Of a DNA stretch of 64,000 nucleotides, positions 28,412-37,443 are shown one piece after another. The notes under the pieces are model-generated. The model did no database searches. It was not told the DNA's origin and saw only the letters and a list, made by a program, of their open reading frames with translations. Numbering within the stretch: position 1 is the first letter of the stretch; each line of letters opens with the position of its first letter. The stretch covers positions 558,001-622,000 of the forward strand of contig NZ_FZTC01000015.1 in assembly GCF_900200035.1 (NCBI RefSeq), written 5' to 3'. This stretch comes from Klebsiella grimontii (lineage in GTDB: Bacteria > Pseudomonadota > Gammaproteobacteria > Enterobacterales > Enterobacteriaceae). A program made the translations under genes and the position numbers.

Positions 28412-28415
28412 CAAC

Positions 28416-29684
28416 TTATGGCAGCACCATCTCTACCGCCGGAGCGGACTGCCGGTCGATATGCTTGCCGAGCGCCGTCAGCGCAGCCTGGTAAGGGCAC
28501 AGCGTTCCGACGTTGGTGGTCTGGCAGCCCGCCTGACGCCACTCCTGGCGCAGCATCGGATGCTGATTATCCGGCGTTTGCAGGCGGCGTAAATCGTCCA
28601 GACTTTGCGCCTGGAAGTAGACGCGCAGGTAGCGTTTCCCGCTGTGGGTATCGCGCCAGCGCTCGAGGACCAGGCTGCTGCCCGGCGGGATGTTGCCGCG
28701 GCTGTACCCCGGCAGCTGCCAGCTAAAATCCATCAGCGTACGCACCATGGCGATATTGGTATCGTGCGCCACCAGCAGCAGCCAGCGCACGTTCGGCGCG
28801 GCGCCTTCTTGTACCCCTTCCAGCATCGCGTTGAGCAGAATCGAGCCGCGTTTTTGCGCGGTATAAAACACGTCGTTGCTCAGATCGTAGTTTTCCGTCA
28901 GCAGCGGCAGTAGGGCGGTGATCTGGCTGGCGCGGGTAATATGGCCCCACGCCAGCTGGCTGAGGGGCAGGTTTTCGCTCCATCCCAGGCGCAGCGTCTC
29001 GACCATATTGGCCATTACGCTCAGACCGCTAATCGACGTTTTGCCGCTTTTGCTCTGCTCCACCTGCCATGGTAGATCAAACACCGGGCAGGGCTTGTCG
29101 GCTACGCAGACCGCGTTTTTCAGCAGCTGAATGGCCGGGGCCAGCGCCTGCCGACGCTGGGCCAGATCGCCGGCCTTCTTCTTCACTTCCGCCAGCTGGC
29201 GGGCGGGATCGGGTTGCGTGGCGGCAAATTTATCGGTCTGAAACAGCGGGTCGGCGTCGCCGCTGACGTGATGAATCAACACGCCGCAGCCGGGAAATGC
29301 GCCGTCCACCAGCGCCTGGGCGGTGGCCCGCGTGCGCTGCAGGGGGCTGGCACGAACGTAAATCTCCCCGTTCGCCGGACAGCCCGCTGTCAGCAGACCG
29401 AGCTGGCGATAGCGCGCGCCTTCATCGCGCCCTTTATTGACGACGGCGGCATAGCCGTGGCCGGTGAGCTCACCGTCGCGGGTGGTCCACTGCGTCCACG
29501 GGCGCTGGGTCGCGGCTTCGATGGCCTCCCGGTTGCCCTCCGTCGGCGGACGAATGCCGTGGCGGCTGAGTTCAACCACCTTTTCCAGCGCAAACTGCGC
29601 GGCGGCGTGCCCCGGCGCGGCCAGCAGCGGCAGGGCGCAGGCGAGCAGCAGACGTAGCAAAACCTGATGTCGTACAGGCATCAT
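28416..29684 (-). CDS. phyK: Periplasmic histidine acid phosphatase / phytase (PhyK type)
   Basis: A 422-aa histidine acid phosphatase with a signal peptide (about residues 1-28, cleaved near GHAAA). The active-site motif RHGIRPPT is at 41-48 and the proton donor HDTN at 307-310. These motifs are those of AppA/PhyK phytases; Agp glucose-1-phosphatase has a different RH loop. The overall sequence resembles Klebsiella PhyK. It releases phosphate and lower inositol phosphates from phytate. It is the last gene of an operon after the phosphatase and antiporter genes; ATG 29681 is an alternative start. Confidence 0.9.
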   Translation of the reverse strand: MMPVRHQVLLRLLLACALPLLAAPGHAAAQFALEKVVELSRHGIRPPTEGNREAIEAATQRPWTQWTTRDGELTGHGYAAVVNKGRDEGARYRQLGLLTAGCPANGEIYVRASPLQRTRATAQALVDGAFPGCGVLIHHVSGDADPLFQTDKFAATQPDPARQLAEVKKKAGDLAQRRQALAPAIQLLKNAVCVADKPCPVFDLPWQVEQSKSGKTSISGLSVMANMVETLRLGWSENLPLSQLAWGHITRASQITALLPLLTENYDLSNDVFYTAQKRGSILLNAMLEGVQEGAAPNVRWLLLVAHDTNIAMVRTLMDFSWQLPGYSRGNIPPGSSLVLERWRDTHSGKRYLRVYFQAQSLDDLRRLQTPDNQHPMLRQEWRQAGCQTTNVGTLCPYQAALTALGKHIDRQSAPAVEMVLP

Positions 29685-29709
29685 AAAATATTCCTTATCG
29701 GTTAAAGAG

Positions 29710-31071
29710 TTATGATGAGAATGAGGTCTGACGTTCTATCGCGTGTCGCCTGGCGACAATCGCAGCGGTGGTAAAACAGAATAGCGCGGACACGAGGCCG
29801 GTGCCTACCCAAAACAGCGACAGCGTACTGAAGTCATACAGCGTTTTGCCGTTTTCGATCATCGAGGTTTTATCGATGATGATGCCGGTGAGAAACTCGC
29901 CGAGTCCCGCCCCCGCGTAGCTGGCGATACCGATAGTGCCGAGCGCGGCGCCCGCCGCTTTACGCGATGAAATATCGACGGCGATCAATCCGCCGAGGAA
30001 GCAGGTCAACGCCCCGATGGTGGCGCCGAAGATAATCATCGCCAGAATATCGGTGTAGTAGCCGTGCGGCGACCAGAGCATCAGCGCGAAGCCGGCGGTG
30101 TTGAGCAGGCTGATAAAGCCGGCCATCACGCTGCGGTTGCGCGGGAAGAAGCGGTCGGAGAGCATCCCGGCGATAATGGTTCCGGCGATACCGGCGATGG
30201 CGTTGACCCCGATAATCCCGGAAGCCTCGAGGGTAGAATAGGCTTTATCCTGTTCGAGGAAGAAAATTCCCCATGAGTTCACCGCGTAGCGGTCGATATA
30301 CATAAACGCCGAGGCCAGCGCCAGCGTCCACAGGGCCGGGTTGCGCAGCGCCAGCAGCTGGTTCTTAAACACCGAGCCGCGGGCTTCCGTCTCTTCCAGC
30401 GGTTCGTCGCGAATCACGTTGATTGACGGGAAGCCGCAGCTTTGCGGCGAGTCGCGCATAAACAACAGCATCAGCACCACCCCGGCGGCGCCGAGCGCGG
30501 CGGTCGACAGGTAGCCCATTTGCCAGCCGAACCCGGCAATCACCGCCGCGATCACCATATAGGTCATCGCTTCGCCGATGTTATGCGCCGTCGACCAGAT
30601 GGCGTAAAAGGTGCCTCGTTCTTTACAGCCGTACCAGCGCGCCAGCGATACCACGCAGGGGCCGACGCCCATCGACTGCGCCCAGCCGTTGATCCCCCAG
30701 AAGATAGCCAGCAGCATGGCGTTGCTGGTCATCCCCATCATCAGGTTCATCCCGGCGCTCAGCAGCAGCCCGAGACTCATATAGCGCACCACGTTGGCAT
30801 GATCGGCGATAAAGCCGTTGACCAGCTTGCCGATGGCGTAGCTGAAAAACAGTGTTGAGCCGATCATGCCCAGCTCCGTCGGGGTAATGCCGAGCTCCAC
30901 CAGCGCGCTTTTGGCGACGGTGAACGACAGCCGGCAAACGTAGAAGGTGACGTACGCCAGGGTCATGGTAATAAAGGTTTGCCAGCGCACGCTGCGAAAG
31001 CGCTGTTCATCGAACTCTCCGCCCGCTTTGGGCGGCGAAGCGCGAAAAAATGCGATAATTCTTCCAGACAT
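29710..31071 (-). CDS. Organophosphate:phosphate antiporter (OPA family MFS)
   Basis: A 453-aa 12-TM major facilitator of the GlpT/UhpT/PgtP/UhpC family. Family features are TFYVCRLSFTVAKSALVE in TM1 with the conserved Arg, and GWAQSMGVGPCVVSLARWY with GTFYAIWSTAHNIG after it. The family swaps sugar phosphates or glycerol-3-phosphate for inorganic phosphate. Lying 25 bp upstream of a phytase and downstream of an inositol-monophosphatase-like gene, it may import a phytase product such as an inositol monophosphate. That substrate is inferred. Confidence 0.85.
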   Translation of the reverse strand: MSGRIIAFFRASPPKAGGEFDEQRFRSVRWQTFITMTLAYVTFYVCRLSFTVAKSALVELGITPTELGMIGSTLFFSYAIGKLVNGFIADHANVVRYMSLGLLLSAGMNLMMGMTSNAMLLAIFWGINGWAQSMGVGPCVVSLARWYGCKERGTFYAIWSTAHNIGEAMTYMVIAAVIAGFGWQMGYLSTAALGAAGVVLMLLFMRDSPQSCGFPSINVIRDEPLEETEARGSVFKNQLLALRNPALWTLALASAFMYIDRYAVNSWGIFFLEQDKAYSTLEASGIIGVNAIAGIAGTIIAGMLSDRFFPRNRSVMAGFISLLNTAGFALMLWSPHGYYTDILAMIIFGATIGALTCFLGGLIAVDISSRKAAGAALGTIGIASYAGAGLGEFLTGIIIDKTSMIENGKTLYDFSTLSLFWVGTGLVSALFCFTTAAIVARRHAIERQTSFSS

Positions 31072-31178
31072 AATGGTATCTCCGAAGGTCGGAGGCCTGA
31101 CTGATTAGTGTGGTTCGTCCGTGAGGTTTATCGTCGTTGTGTAGAGTACATAATCAGATAAAGCCTGACCCGATACGG

Positions 31179-31988
31179 TTAAGGTAATGGGTGACAAAGC
31201 ATGTTTTTTAATTGTGGGTAGAGCGTCTTGCTGGCCAGCAGCAGCGGGTTGCCGTGACGAATCCCGTCGTTTGTCAGATAGTCATTGCTGAGGCCGCCCG
31301 CTTCGCGCATCAGCACCAGCCCCGGCAGCCCGTCCCACGGGTTCATATGCGGTTCGTAGTAGCCGATAAGCCTGCCCGCCGCCGCCCAGGCGCTCATCAG
31401 CGCCCCGGAGCCGTTGCGGATAAACATCCCGCCGTCGCTCAGCAGCGCATCAAGGAAGGGCAGAAAGAGCGCAGGCGTCACGCGGTGCGAGGTGCCGACG
31501 CCCATCACCCCCTCTTTGACCGTCGCCGCCGGATGCGGCGCGATGGGCGCATCGTTAAGCCATGCGCCCTGGCCTTTCAGGGCGTGGAACAGCTCGCGAT
31601 GGTTGGGGTCGTACACCACGCCGATAACCGGTTCGCCGTCGGCAAGGATGGCCAGCGACAGGCACCAGGTGTGCAGGCCGTTGAGAAAACAGCTGGTGCC
31701 GTCGATGGGATCGACAACCCACAGCACGCGCGCGTCCGGCATCTGCGTCCCGCTCTCCTCGCCGAGAAAACCGTCCTGCGGGAAGGCGTCCATAATGCGC
31801 TGCTTAACAAACGCTTCGACCCGCTTATCGGCGACGCTGACCACGTCCTGCAGGTCGTCGCCTTTATGATCCACCGCCAGCCGGTCGCGCTGTTGATAGT
31901 ATTCGAACGCCAGCTCAGCGCCGGCTTTCGCCAGCTCGCAGGCTAAACGGTAGCGGGCCTGCAGTTCATTTGATTCCAGTGATTTCAT
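31179..31988 (-). CDS. Inositol monophosphatase family enzyme (SuhB-like)
   Basis: A 269-aa (270 if the upstream ATG is used) Mg-dependent phosphatase with the full family signature: GEESG near residue 79, WVVDPIDGTSCFLNG and WDGLPGLVLMREAGG. The family hydrolyses inositol monophosphates, PAP or fructose-1,6-bisphosphate. Its place between a LacI-type operator and an organophosphate antiporter/phytase pair favours inositol phosphate. AGGGAG sits 3-4 bp from ATG 31991 and 6-7 bp from 31988, so I prefer 31988. Confidence 0.88.
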   Translation of the reverse strand: MKSLESNELQARYRLACELAKAGAELAFEYYQQRDRLAVDHKGDDLQDVVSVADKRVEAFVKQRIMDAFPQDGFLGEESGTQMPDARVLWVVDPIDGTSCFLNGLHTWCLSLAILADGEPVIGVVYDPNHRELFHALKGQGAWLNDAPIAPHPAATVKEGVMGVGTSHRVTPALFLPFLDALLSDGGMFIRNGSGALMSAWAAAGRLIGYYEPHMNPWDGLPGLVLMREAGGLSNDYLTNDGIRHGNPLLLASKTLYPQLKNMLCHPLP

Positions 31989-32001
31989 CATAACTCCCTA
32001 T

Positions 32002-32019
32002 TTTGCACACGTGTGCAAA
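32002..32019. promoter_or_regulatory. LacI-family operator upstream of the phytate operon
   Basis: TTTGCACACGTGTGCAAA is a perfect 18-bp palindrome with a central CG, the classic layout of LacI/GalR-type operators. It is 14-31 bp upstream of the first enzyme gene and downstream of the regulator gene. I saw no second copy in the window. Confidence 0.8.
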
Positions 32020-32109
32020 TTACCTGAAAAAAACAGCCCCGAAGGGCAAAATGAGTGTGGATGGATTAAAAAAATTATTCTGTGATCGCTCCGGCATAAA
32101 ATGAATTTT

Positions 32110-33099
32110 TCATTTCGCGCTTTGACGAACGATCAGTTTCACCGGTACTTCACGGTGGCGTGACGGCAGGCTGAATTTGGCGATCCTCGTCACCAGCAGA
32201 TCCACCGCATGGTGGGCGAGCAGGGCGGTATTCTGCTGCACGGTGGTCAGCTGATAGGGCTGCCAGTCCGCCTGCGGGATATCGTCGAAGCCGATAATCG
32301 CGGGCAGCGAAGCCGTGGGATTGTCCGCCCGCAGGCCGTCCAGCGCGCCGAGCGCCAGCATATCGGTGGCGCAGAACAGCGCCTGCAGCCGCGGATGCGC
32401 GGCGAGCAGCTGCCTGGCGGCGGCAAACCCCGCCTGATAGCCGGCGCTGTCGCAGAAGTGCGCGGCAACTTCCGTGCCCTGGGTGTGGGCGACAAACGCT
32501 TCGTAGCGCTGGCGGGTGCTGAAGTTATCCAGGCTTTCGCCGATAAACCCGGCCTGTCGCCACTGGCGCTGGGCAAACAGCTCGGCCACCAGTTTCGCCC
32601 CCTGCGCGTTGTCGCTGCACACGCGGTCGCAGCCGGCCAGCTCGGCGTGGCGGTTGATAAGGGTCACCGGGATTTTTCGCTCCAGATACTCCTCCGCCAG
32701 CGACAGCGGCGGCGCCCCGGAGGTGATAATGACCCCCGCGACGTGATAGCTCAGCAGCTGCCTGAGCGACGGGGCGAGCTGCTGCGGATCGTCGGCGTTC
32801 ATCAGCAGCGGCATAAAACCGTTGAGCGCCAGCTGGTGGACCAGCGGCGACAGCAGCTTGCTGCGGAACGGGTTATCAAACCCGGCGGTGACGATGCCGA
32901 TAAAGTTGCTGCTGCCGGTGTTCATCGTGCGGGCGATGATATTCACCTGATAGCCCAGGGTTTCCGCCGCGGCGAGGACCTTCTGGCGGGTTTTTTCCGC
33001 CACCGATGCGCCGGGCGTAAAGGTACGGGAAACCGCGGAACGGGAGACGCCAGCGAGCCGGGCAACGTCCTCTGCCTTAATCCATTTTTTTTCGCTCAT
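32110..33099 (-). CDS. LacI/GalR-family transcriptional regulator
   Basis: A 329-aa protein with an N-terminal LacI helix-turn-helix (VARLAGVSRSAVSRTFTPG, about residues 10-28) and a periplasmic-binding-protein-like effector domain (FIGIVTAGFDNPF, PLLMNADDP, AIIGFDDIPQADW). I chose ATG 33099 (MSEKKWIKAEDVARLAG) because it places the HTH at the usual position; the frame is open further upstream without family similarity. It is encoded just before the inositol-phosphatase/antiporter/phytase genes on the same strand and probably controls them. Confidence 0.88.
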   Translation of the reverse strand: MSEKKWIKAEDVARLAGVSRSAVSRTFTPGASVAEKTRQKVLAAAETLGYQVNIIARTMNTGSSNFIGIVTAGFDNPFRSKLLSPLVHQLALNGFMPLLMNADDPQQLAPSLRQLLSYHVAGVIITSGAPPLSLAEEYLERKIPVTLINRHAELAGCDRVCSDNAQGAKLVAELFAQRQWRQAGFIGESLDNFSTRQRYEAFVAHTQGTEVAAHFCDSAGYQAGFAAARQLLAAHPRLQALFCATDMLALGALDGLRADNPTASLPAIIGFDDIPQADWQPYQLTTVQQNTALLAHHAVDLLVTRIAKFSLPSRHREVPVKLIVRQSAK

Positions 33100-33244
33100 A
33101 GTATCAGGGTACGGGTTGTTCTCAGTGAGCCCGCGCCGACGCTGGAGCCCAAGGCCGGCACGGAAAAAGTAGTAAGAAGGTACCACATAAATCCGTGCGC
33201 GAGCAGCGGGTTGACGCGGGATGCGCGCCGCGTCAACGTCAGGC

Positions 33245-34483
33245 TTATGCCGGGTAGCGAATCTGCTCAGCCTGGCGCTGCAAAATAACTTTGCCATGTC
33301 GAATGGAGGTCAGCACTTTGGCCTGGCGGCGCAGCGCGTCATAGTCGTCTTGCGCATCGAGGATCAGCAGGTTCGCCGGGCGTCCTTCGGCAATGCCGTA
33401 GTTGTCGCCGAGGCACAGGGTGCGGGCGCTGTTCTCGGTAATCAGATCGAGGCAGCGCTGCAAATCTTCGTATCCCAGCATATGGCAGATATGCAGCCCG
33501 GCGTCGAGGATACGCATGATGTTGCCGTTGCCCAGCGGATACCACGGGTCCTGAATGGAGTCCTGAGCGAAGCAGACGTTGATCCCGGCGCGGTCCAGCT
33601 CCGCCACCCGCGTCACGCCGCGGCGTTTCGGCCAGCTGTCGAAGCGCCCCTGCAGATGAATGCTTTCGGTCGGGCAGGAGATAAAGTTAATGCCCGAGGC
33701 TTTGAGCAGGCGGAACAGCTTCGAGCAGTAGGCGTTATCGTAGGAGCCCATGGCGCAGGTATGGCTGGCGGTGACCTGCGCGCCCATGCCGCGCACCCGG
33801 GCCTCTTCCGCCAGTACCTCCAGAAAGCGCGACTGCGGGTCGTCGGTTTCATCGCAGTGTACGTCCACCAGGCAGCCGTGGCGCTCGGCCAGATCCATCA
33901 GAAAAACCAGCGAGCTGACGCCCTTATCGCGGGTGTTTTCGTAGTGCGGAATGCCGCCCACCACGTCGGCGCCCATTTCGATGGCGCGGGTCATCAGTTC
34001 GCGTCCGCCGGGAAAGGACTCAATGCCCTCCTGCGGAAAGGCGACGATCTGCAGATCGATAAGATGGGCCGCCTCTTTTTTCACCCTCAGCATCGCCTCA
34101 AGCGCGGTCAGGGAAGGGTCGGTGACATCAATGTGGGTACGCACGTGCTGCACGCCGTTGTCGCGCAGCATGCCGATGGTTTTCAGCGCCCGCTGGCGCG
34201 TATCTTCGACGGTGACGCTCGCTTTGCGCTGGCTCCAGCGGGCGATACCCTCAAACAGGGTGCCGCTCATGTTCCACTCCGGCTCGCCCGCCGTCAGGGT
34301 GGCGTCAAGATGGATATGCGGCTCGACGAATGGCGGGATAACCAGCTTTTGTTGGGCATCGATATCGCTGGCGCCAGCCGTCTGCGCCGCGGCCTGCGCG
34401 CTGATGCTTTTAATCAAGCCGTCCTGTAAGTCGAGGGTATAGAGCGCTTCTTGATGGCGCAGGCGCGCGTTGATAATTTTCAT
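33245..34483 (-). CDS. Cytosine deaminase-like amidohydrolase (CodA family)
   Basis: A 412-aa amidohydrolase similar to E. coli CodA along its length. Metal ligands are in place: His56 and His58 (PHIHLD), His209 (VHCDE), His241 (ASHTCAM) and Asp308; the catalytic Glu is Glu212 and the substrate Gln is Gln151 region (FPQEG). The residue matching E. coli Asp314 is Ser309 (AQDSI instead of GHDDV), and the preceding His is Gln307. So the base deaminated may not be cytosine. It is the last gene of permease-pucR-deaminase, overlapping pucR by 4 bp. Confidence 0.85.
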   Translation of the reverse strand: MKIINARLRHQEALYTLDLQDGLIKSISAQAAAQTAGASDIDAQQKLVIPPFVEPHIHLDATLTAGEPEWNMSGTLFEGIARWSQRKASVTVEDTRQRALKTIGMLRDNGVQHVRTHIDVTDPSLTALEAMLRVKKEAAHLIDLQIVAFPQEGIESFPGGRELMTRAIEMGADVVGGIPHYENTRDKGVSSLVFLMDLAERHGCLVDVHCDETDDPQSRFLEVLAEEARVRGMGAQVTASHTCAMGSYDNAYCSKLFRLLKASGINFISCPTESIHLQGRFDSWPKRRGVTRVAELDRAGINVCFAQDSIQDPWYPLGNGNIMRILDAGLHICHMLGYEDLQRCLDLITENSARTLCLGDNYGIAEGRPANLLILDAQDDYDALRRQAKVLTSIRHGKVILQRQAEQIRYPA

Positions 34484-35715
34484 GGTTGTTCCCGTAAATG
34501 GTTTTGCGACATACGCCAGATCGCTAAGGCGACCGAGGCGTTGAGATGAAATTGCGGATGGCTGACCGGATAGCCGGTCAGCTTTTCAATACGTTGAATA
34601 CGCTGATGCAGCGTGTTGCGGTGAATGCCCAGCCGCTCGGCGGCCCTGACCACGTTGCCGCTCTCCTGAAGCAGCGTTTCCAGCGTCTCCAGCAGCAGCC
34701 AGGGGCTTTTGCGATCCGGCTCAATCAGGCAGCCGAGGGTGTCGTGCATAAAATCGCTCAGCAGGGCGGGGTCGCTAACGGCGGAGAGCAGCTTGATAAA
34801 CCCCAGCTGCTGGTAGTCGCTGATGCGCTGGGCCGGACGCAGGTTATCGCTGAGGTCCAGCGCCTGGCGCGCCTGCGACAGCGCGCGCTGATATCCCTGC
34901 AGCTGCTGTACCGGCGCCGAAAGGCCGCACAGCAGCGAAAGCCCGTCTTCGCTCTCCGCCAGCGCAATCAGCCACGCCTGGAGCCAGGTTTTCTGCTGAT
35001 AAAACTCGCCGTCTTCATCCGGGAGGAGGAAGAGAAACATATTGCTGCGTTCGACCAGAGGGTAGGGATTGCCCTGCTGATTGAGCTGTTGCTGCAGACG
35101 CTGGCGCACGGTGCGGCGGGCCTGCTGCAGCCAGGCTTCGGCCTGCTCCGGCGGAAACTGGCGAAACAGACGCGGTATCCCCTCAAGGCGCAGCGCCGCC
35201 ACCCGCAGCGGGCGGGTAAAATCCAACTGCTGGTGGAGCGCGCGCTGATGCAGAATTTGCAGGTCGGGATAGTCGCCGGTTAACAGCTGTAGCAGTATAT
35301 CGCGCTGCGATTGCAGGGCGTTTTCGCTGCGCACCAGCGCGGTACCAATGCGTTCGGTTACGATCACCATCTTCAGCAGATAGGGCTGTTCGATTAGCGG
35401 AATGCCCAGCGCGTCGGCCAGCGCGATCAGGCGCGGCGGGATCGCCTGAATAAAGACGTCGCCGGTGAGGATCACCATGCCGGCGATCCCGCGCTGCTTG
35501 CCCTCCATCAGCAAATGGATCAGGTTGTCTTCATCGCGGGGATGGTTGATCCCGGTGATAAACACCAGCTCCCCGCCCATGATCCATTCGGCGATATTTT
35601 CATTTTCCGCCACGTAGTACCAGCGAACCGCCAGCTGCAGCCCCTGTTTACCGGCGCGCAGGCGCATGGCGGAGAGCCCCTCCAGGGCGAGGATTTCGCC
35701 GACCGTCAGGCTCAT
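34480..35715 (-). CDS. PucR-family transcriptional regulator
   Basis: A 411-aa regulator. The N-terminal PucR domain (TVGEILALEGLSAMRLRAGKQGL) binds small molecules, with a GGDEF-like middle and a C-terminal helix-turn-helix (AAERLGIHRNTLHQRIQRIEKL). PucR proteins control purine or amino-acid use. It lies between a permease (2-bp gap) and a deaminase (4-bp overlap) and probably regulates that operon in response to a nucleobase. Confidence 0.88.
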   Translation of the reverse strand: MSLTVGEILALEGLSAMRLRAGKQGLQLAVRWYYVAENENIAEWIMGGELVFITGINHPRDEDNLIHLLMEGKQRGIAGMVILTGDVFIQAIPPRLIALADALGIPLIEQPYLLKMVIVTERIGTALVRSENALQSQRDILLQLLTGDYPDLQILHQRALHQQLDFTRPLRVAALRLEGIPRLFRQFPPEQAEAWLQQARRTVRQRLQQQLNQQGNPYPLVERSNMFLFLLPDEDGEFYQQKTWLQAWLIALAESEDGLSLLCGLSAPVQQLQGYQRALSQARQALDLSDNLRPAQRISDYQQLGFIKLLSAVSDPALLSDFMHDTLGCLIEPDRKSPWLLLETLETLLQESGNVVRAAERLGIHRNTLHQRIQRIEKLTGYPVSHPQFHLNASVALAIWRMSQNHLREQP

Positions 35716-35717
35716 GG

Positions 35718-36980
35718 CTACTGCTCCGCGACCGAATCAGCGGCGGGCTGGCGTTTACTCAGGCGAGTCAGCGCGATATAGGCCAGCGCGGACACGCTAA
35801 TGCCAACCAGCGGGGCGATCCACGGCGACAGGTAAGCCACCACCGCGCCCACGGCGTAGGCGCCCAGCCCCAGCCAGTTAAAACGCGGCAAACGGGCGGT
35901 GTGCAGCAGCGGATAGCGGCCGCCGCGATAAAACCAGTAGTCGGCGAGGATAACGCCGCCGATGGGCGGAATGATGCTGCCCAGCAGCACCAGGAAAGGG
36001 ATCAGCATTTCATACATACCGCCAATGGCCAGCAAAATCCCGACGCCGGCGGCGACCACGGTCAGGGTGCGGCGACGCTCGCTGCGCAGCAGATGACAGG
36101 CGGCGGCCGAGACGTTATAGATCGTCGGCCCCTGAATCGTCAGCAGGTTGAGGCACAGCATCACCACCGCGGCGACCGACAGCCCCTGCAGAATCAGCAC
36201 CTCGACGATATCGGCCTGCTGGTAGACGATGGCGCACCAGGCGCCGGCGATAATCATCAGCCCGTTGCCGATCAGGAAGCTGCTCATGCTGGCGACGATG
36301 GCGGTACGGCTGGAGTTGGCCAGCCGCGTCCAGTTGGTCGCCTGGGTCGCGCCGCTGGCAAAGGTGCCGAATACCATGGTGATGGCCGCCGACCAGGTCA
36401 TGGTTTCGCCCGGTTCGATTTGGGTCATCGCCTGCCAGCCGCCGGCATGATGGGCGGCGAGATACATCGACACCACCAGCAGAATAAACATCAGCGGTAC
36501 CGACACGCGCGACAGCGCATCCAGCCCCTTATAGCCCACCAGCGCGGTGACGCAGAACAGGATGCCGAACAGGATCATCAGCGGAATGGTCGTCGCCTCA
36601 GGCAGGGCGAGGATTTTGACCAGCGAGATGGCGACCGTCGCGGTGCCCCAGGCGTACCAGCCCAGCTCGGCGAAGCCGAGAATAAAATCGGCAAGCTTGC
36701 TGCCGATTTCACCGAAGCAAAAACGGCCCATCAGCACGGTATTCAGCCCGCTGCGCGCGGCGATCCAGCCGAGCGACGCGGCGTACAGGGCCAGCAAAAA
36801 GTTACCGATTACCGCAATCCACAGCAGGTTAACGATGGAGAAAGAGACGCCAAGCTTGCCGCCCGCGAACATGGTGCCGGTAAAAAAGGTAAAGCTGAAC
36901 AGAACCATCGAGATGGAAAATACGCCTTTACGCCCGGAGGCGGGCGCTTCGACGAGCGGAAAATCATTGCTGTTTGACAT
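35718..36980 (-). CDS. Cytosine/purine permease (CodB-like, NCS1 family)
   Basis: A 420-aa NCS1 (nucleobase:cation symporter-1) transporter with about 12 hydrophobic segments. Segments such as FTFFTGTMFAGGKLG in the first TM and GFAELGWYAWGT and FGTFASGATQATNWTRLA fit CodB. First gene of the operon, with AGAGG before the ATG at 36980. It should import the substrate of the deaminase; the exact base is unknown. Confidence 0.88.
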   Translation of the reverse strand: MSNSNDFPLVEAPASGRKGVFSISMVLFSFTFFTGTMFAGGKLGVSFSIVNLLWIAVIGNFLLALYAASLGWIAARSGLNTVLMGRFCFGEIGSKLADFILGFAELGWYAWGTATVAISLVKILALPEATTIPLMILFGILFCVTALVGYKGLDALSRVSVPLMFILLVVSMYLAAHHAGGWQAMTQIEPGETMTWSAAITMVFGTFASGATQATNWTRLANSSRTAIVASMSSFLIGNGLMIIAGAWCAIVYQQADIVEVLILQGLSVAAVVMLCLNLLTIQGPTIYNVSAAACHLLRSERRRTLTVVAAGVGILLAIGGMYEMLIPFLVLLGSIIPPIGGVILADYWFYRGGRYPLLHTARLPRFNWLGLGAYAVGAVVAYLSPWIAPLVGISVSALAYIALTRLSKRQPAADSVAEQ

Positions 36981-37101
36981 GGTGGAACCTCTGAGTGGCT
37001 ATCCGAAAAGCGATCACTGAGGGGTAGCAAGAGGTGTGCCAGAAAAAGCGGGGCAGGGGTAACACAATGGGGTGGGCAGTGTGCACATAAAATGGCGTTA
37101 T

Positions 37102-37443
37102 TTAGCCGATGTTTGCCATAAATGTGTGCACAGTGACATGTTTTGCACCGCCGTGGAGCAGGGGGATTGCGCTATTGCGCGCGCATTCCTGTCGGGTGGC
37201 GCGAACTGCGGGGAGGGCTAAATCGACAAATGCTGCCAATTTTGCGCCGTTTTCCGGTGGCACGATCCCCCATCTTTTTGACCGCCCGCAGCCGGTAATT
37301 TTGGTGCCATGAAAATGCTCAGTTGTATTGTTGTTAAAAACCGTAATTTCATATTCTTTTCTGATATAACCATTATCAAAGTAAGTCTTTCCTGAAATAT
37401 TGTTCGCTTGCGCTGGCGATGTTAGTATCGGGTGAATAGCCAT
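37102..37443 (-). CDS. Doubtful small open frame in the codB-mtnB gap
   Basis: A 113-codon open frame with ATG 37443, lower in GC and unlike its neighbours. The C-terminal half (VRATRQECARNSAIPLLHGG) vaguely recalls short Ash/Icd-type phage proteins, but I cannot confirm it. No good ribosome-binding site is seen, and its start overlaps the MetJ-like box of mtnB. It could be a phage relic or chance. Confidence 0.2.
   Translation of the reverse strand: MAIHPILTSPAQANNISGKTYFDNGYIRKEYEITVFNNNTTEHFHGTKITGCGRSKRWGIVPPENGAKLAAFVDLALPAVRATRQECARNSAIPLLHGGAKHVTVHTFMANIG

Noticed and set aside
28416-29684. Glucose-1-phosphatase Agp as identity of the acid phosphatase
   Set aside because: RHGIRPPT and HDTN are the phytase-type motifs; Agp has a different RH loop from memory, and the sequence resembles PhyK.
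35901-36977. Plus-strand frame of about 358 codons opposite the CodB-like gene
   Set aside because: Rich in His, Gln, Asp and Arg, as expected for the reverse of a membrane protein gene; no start signal.
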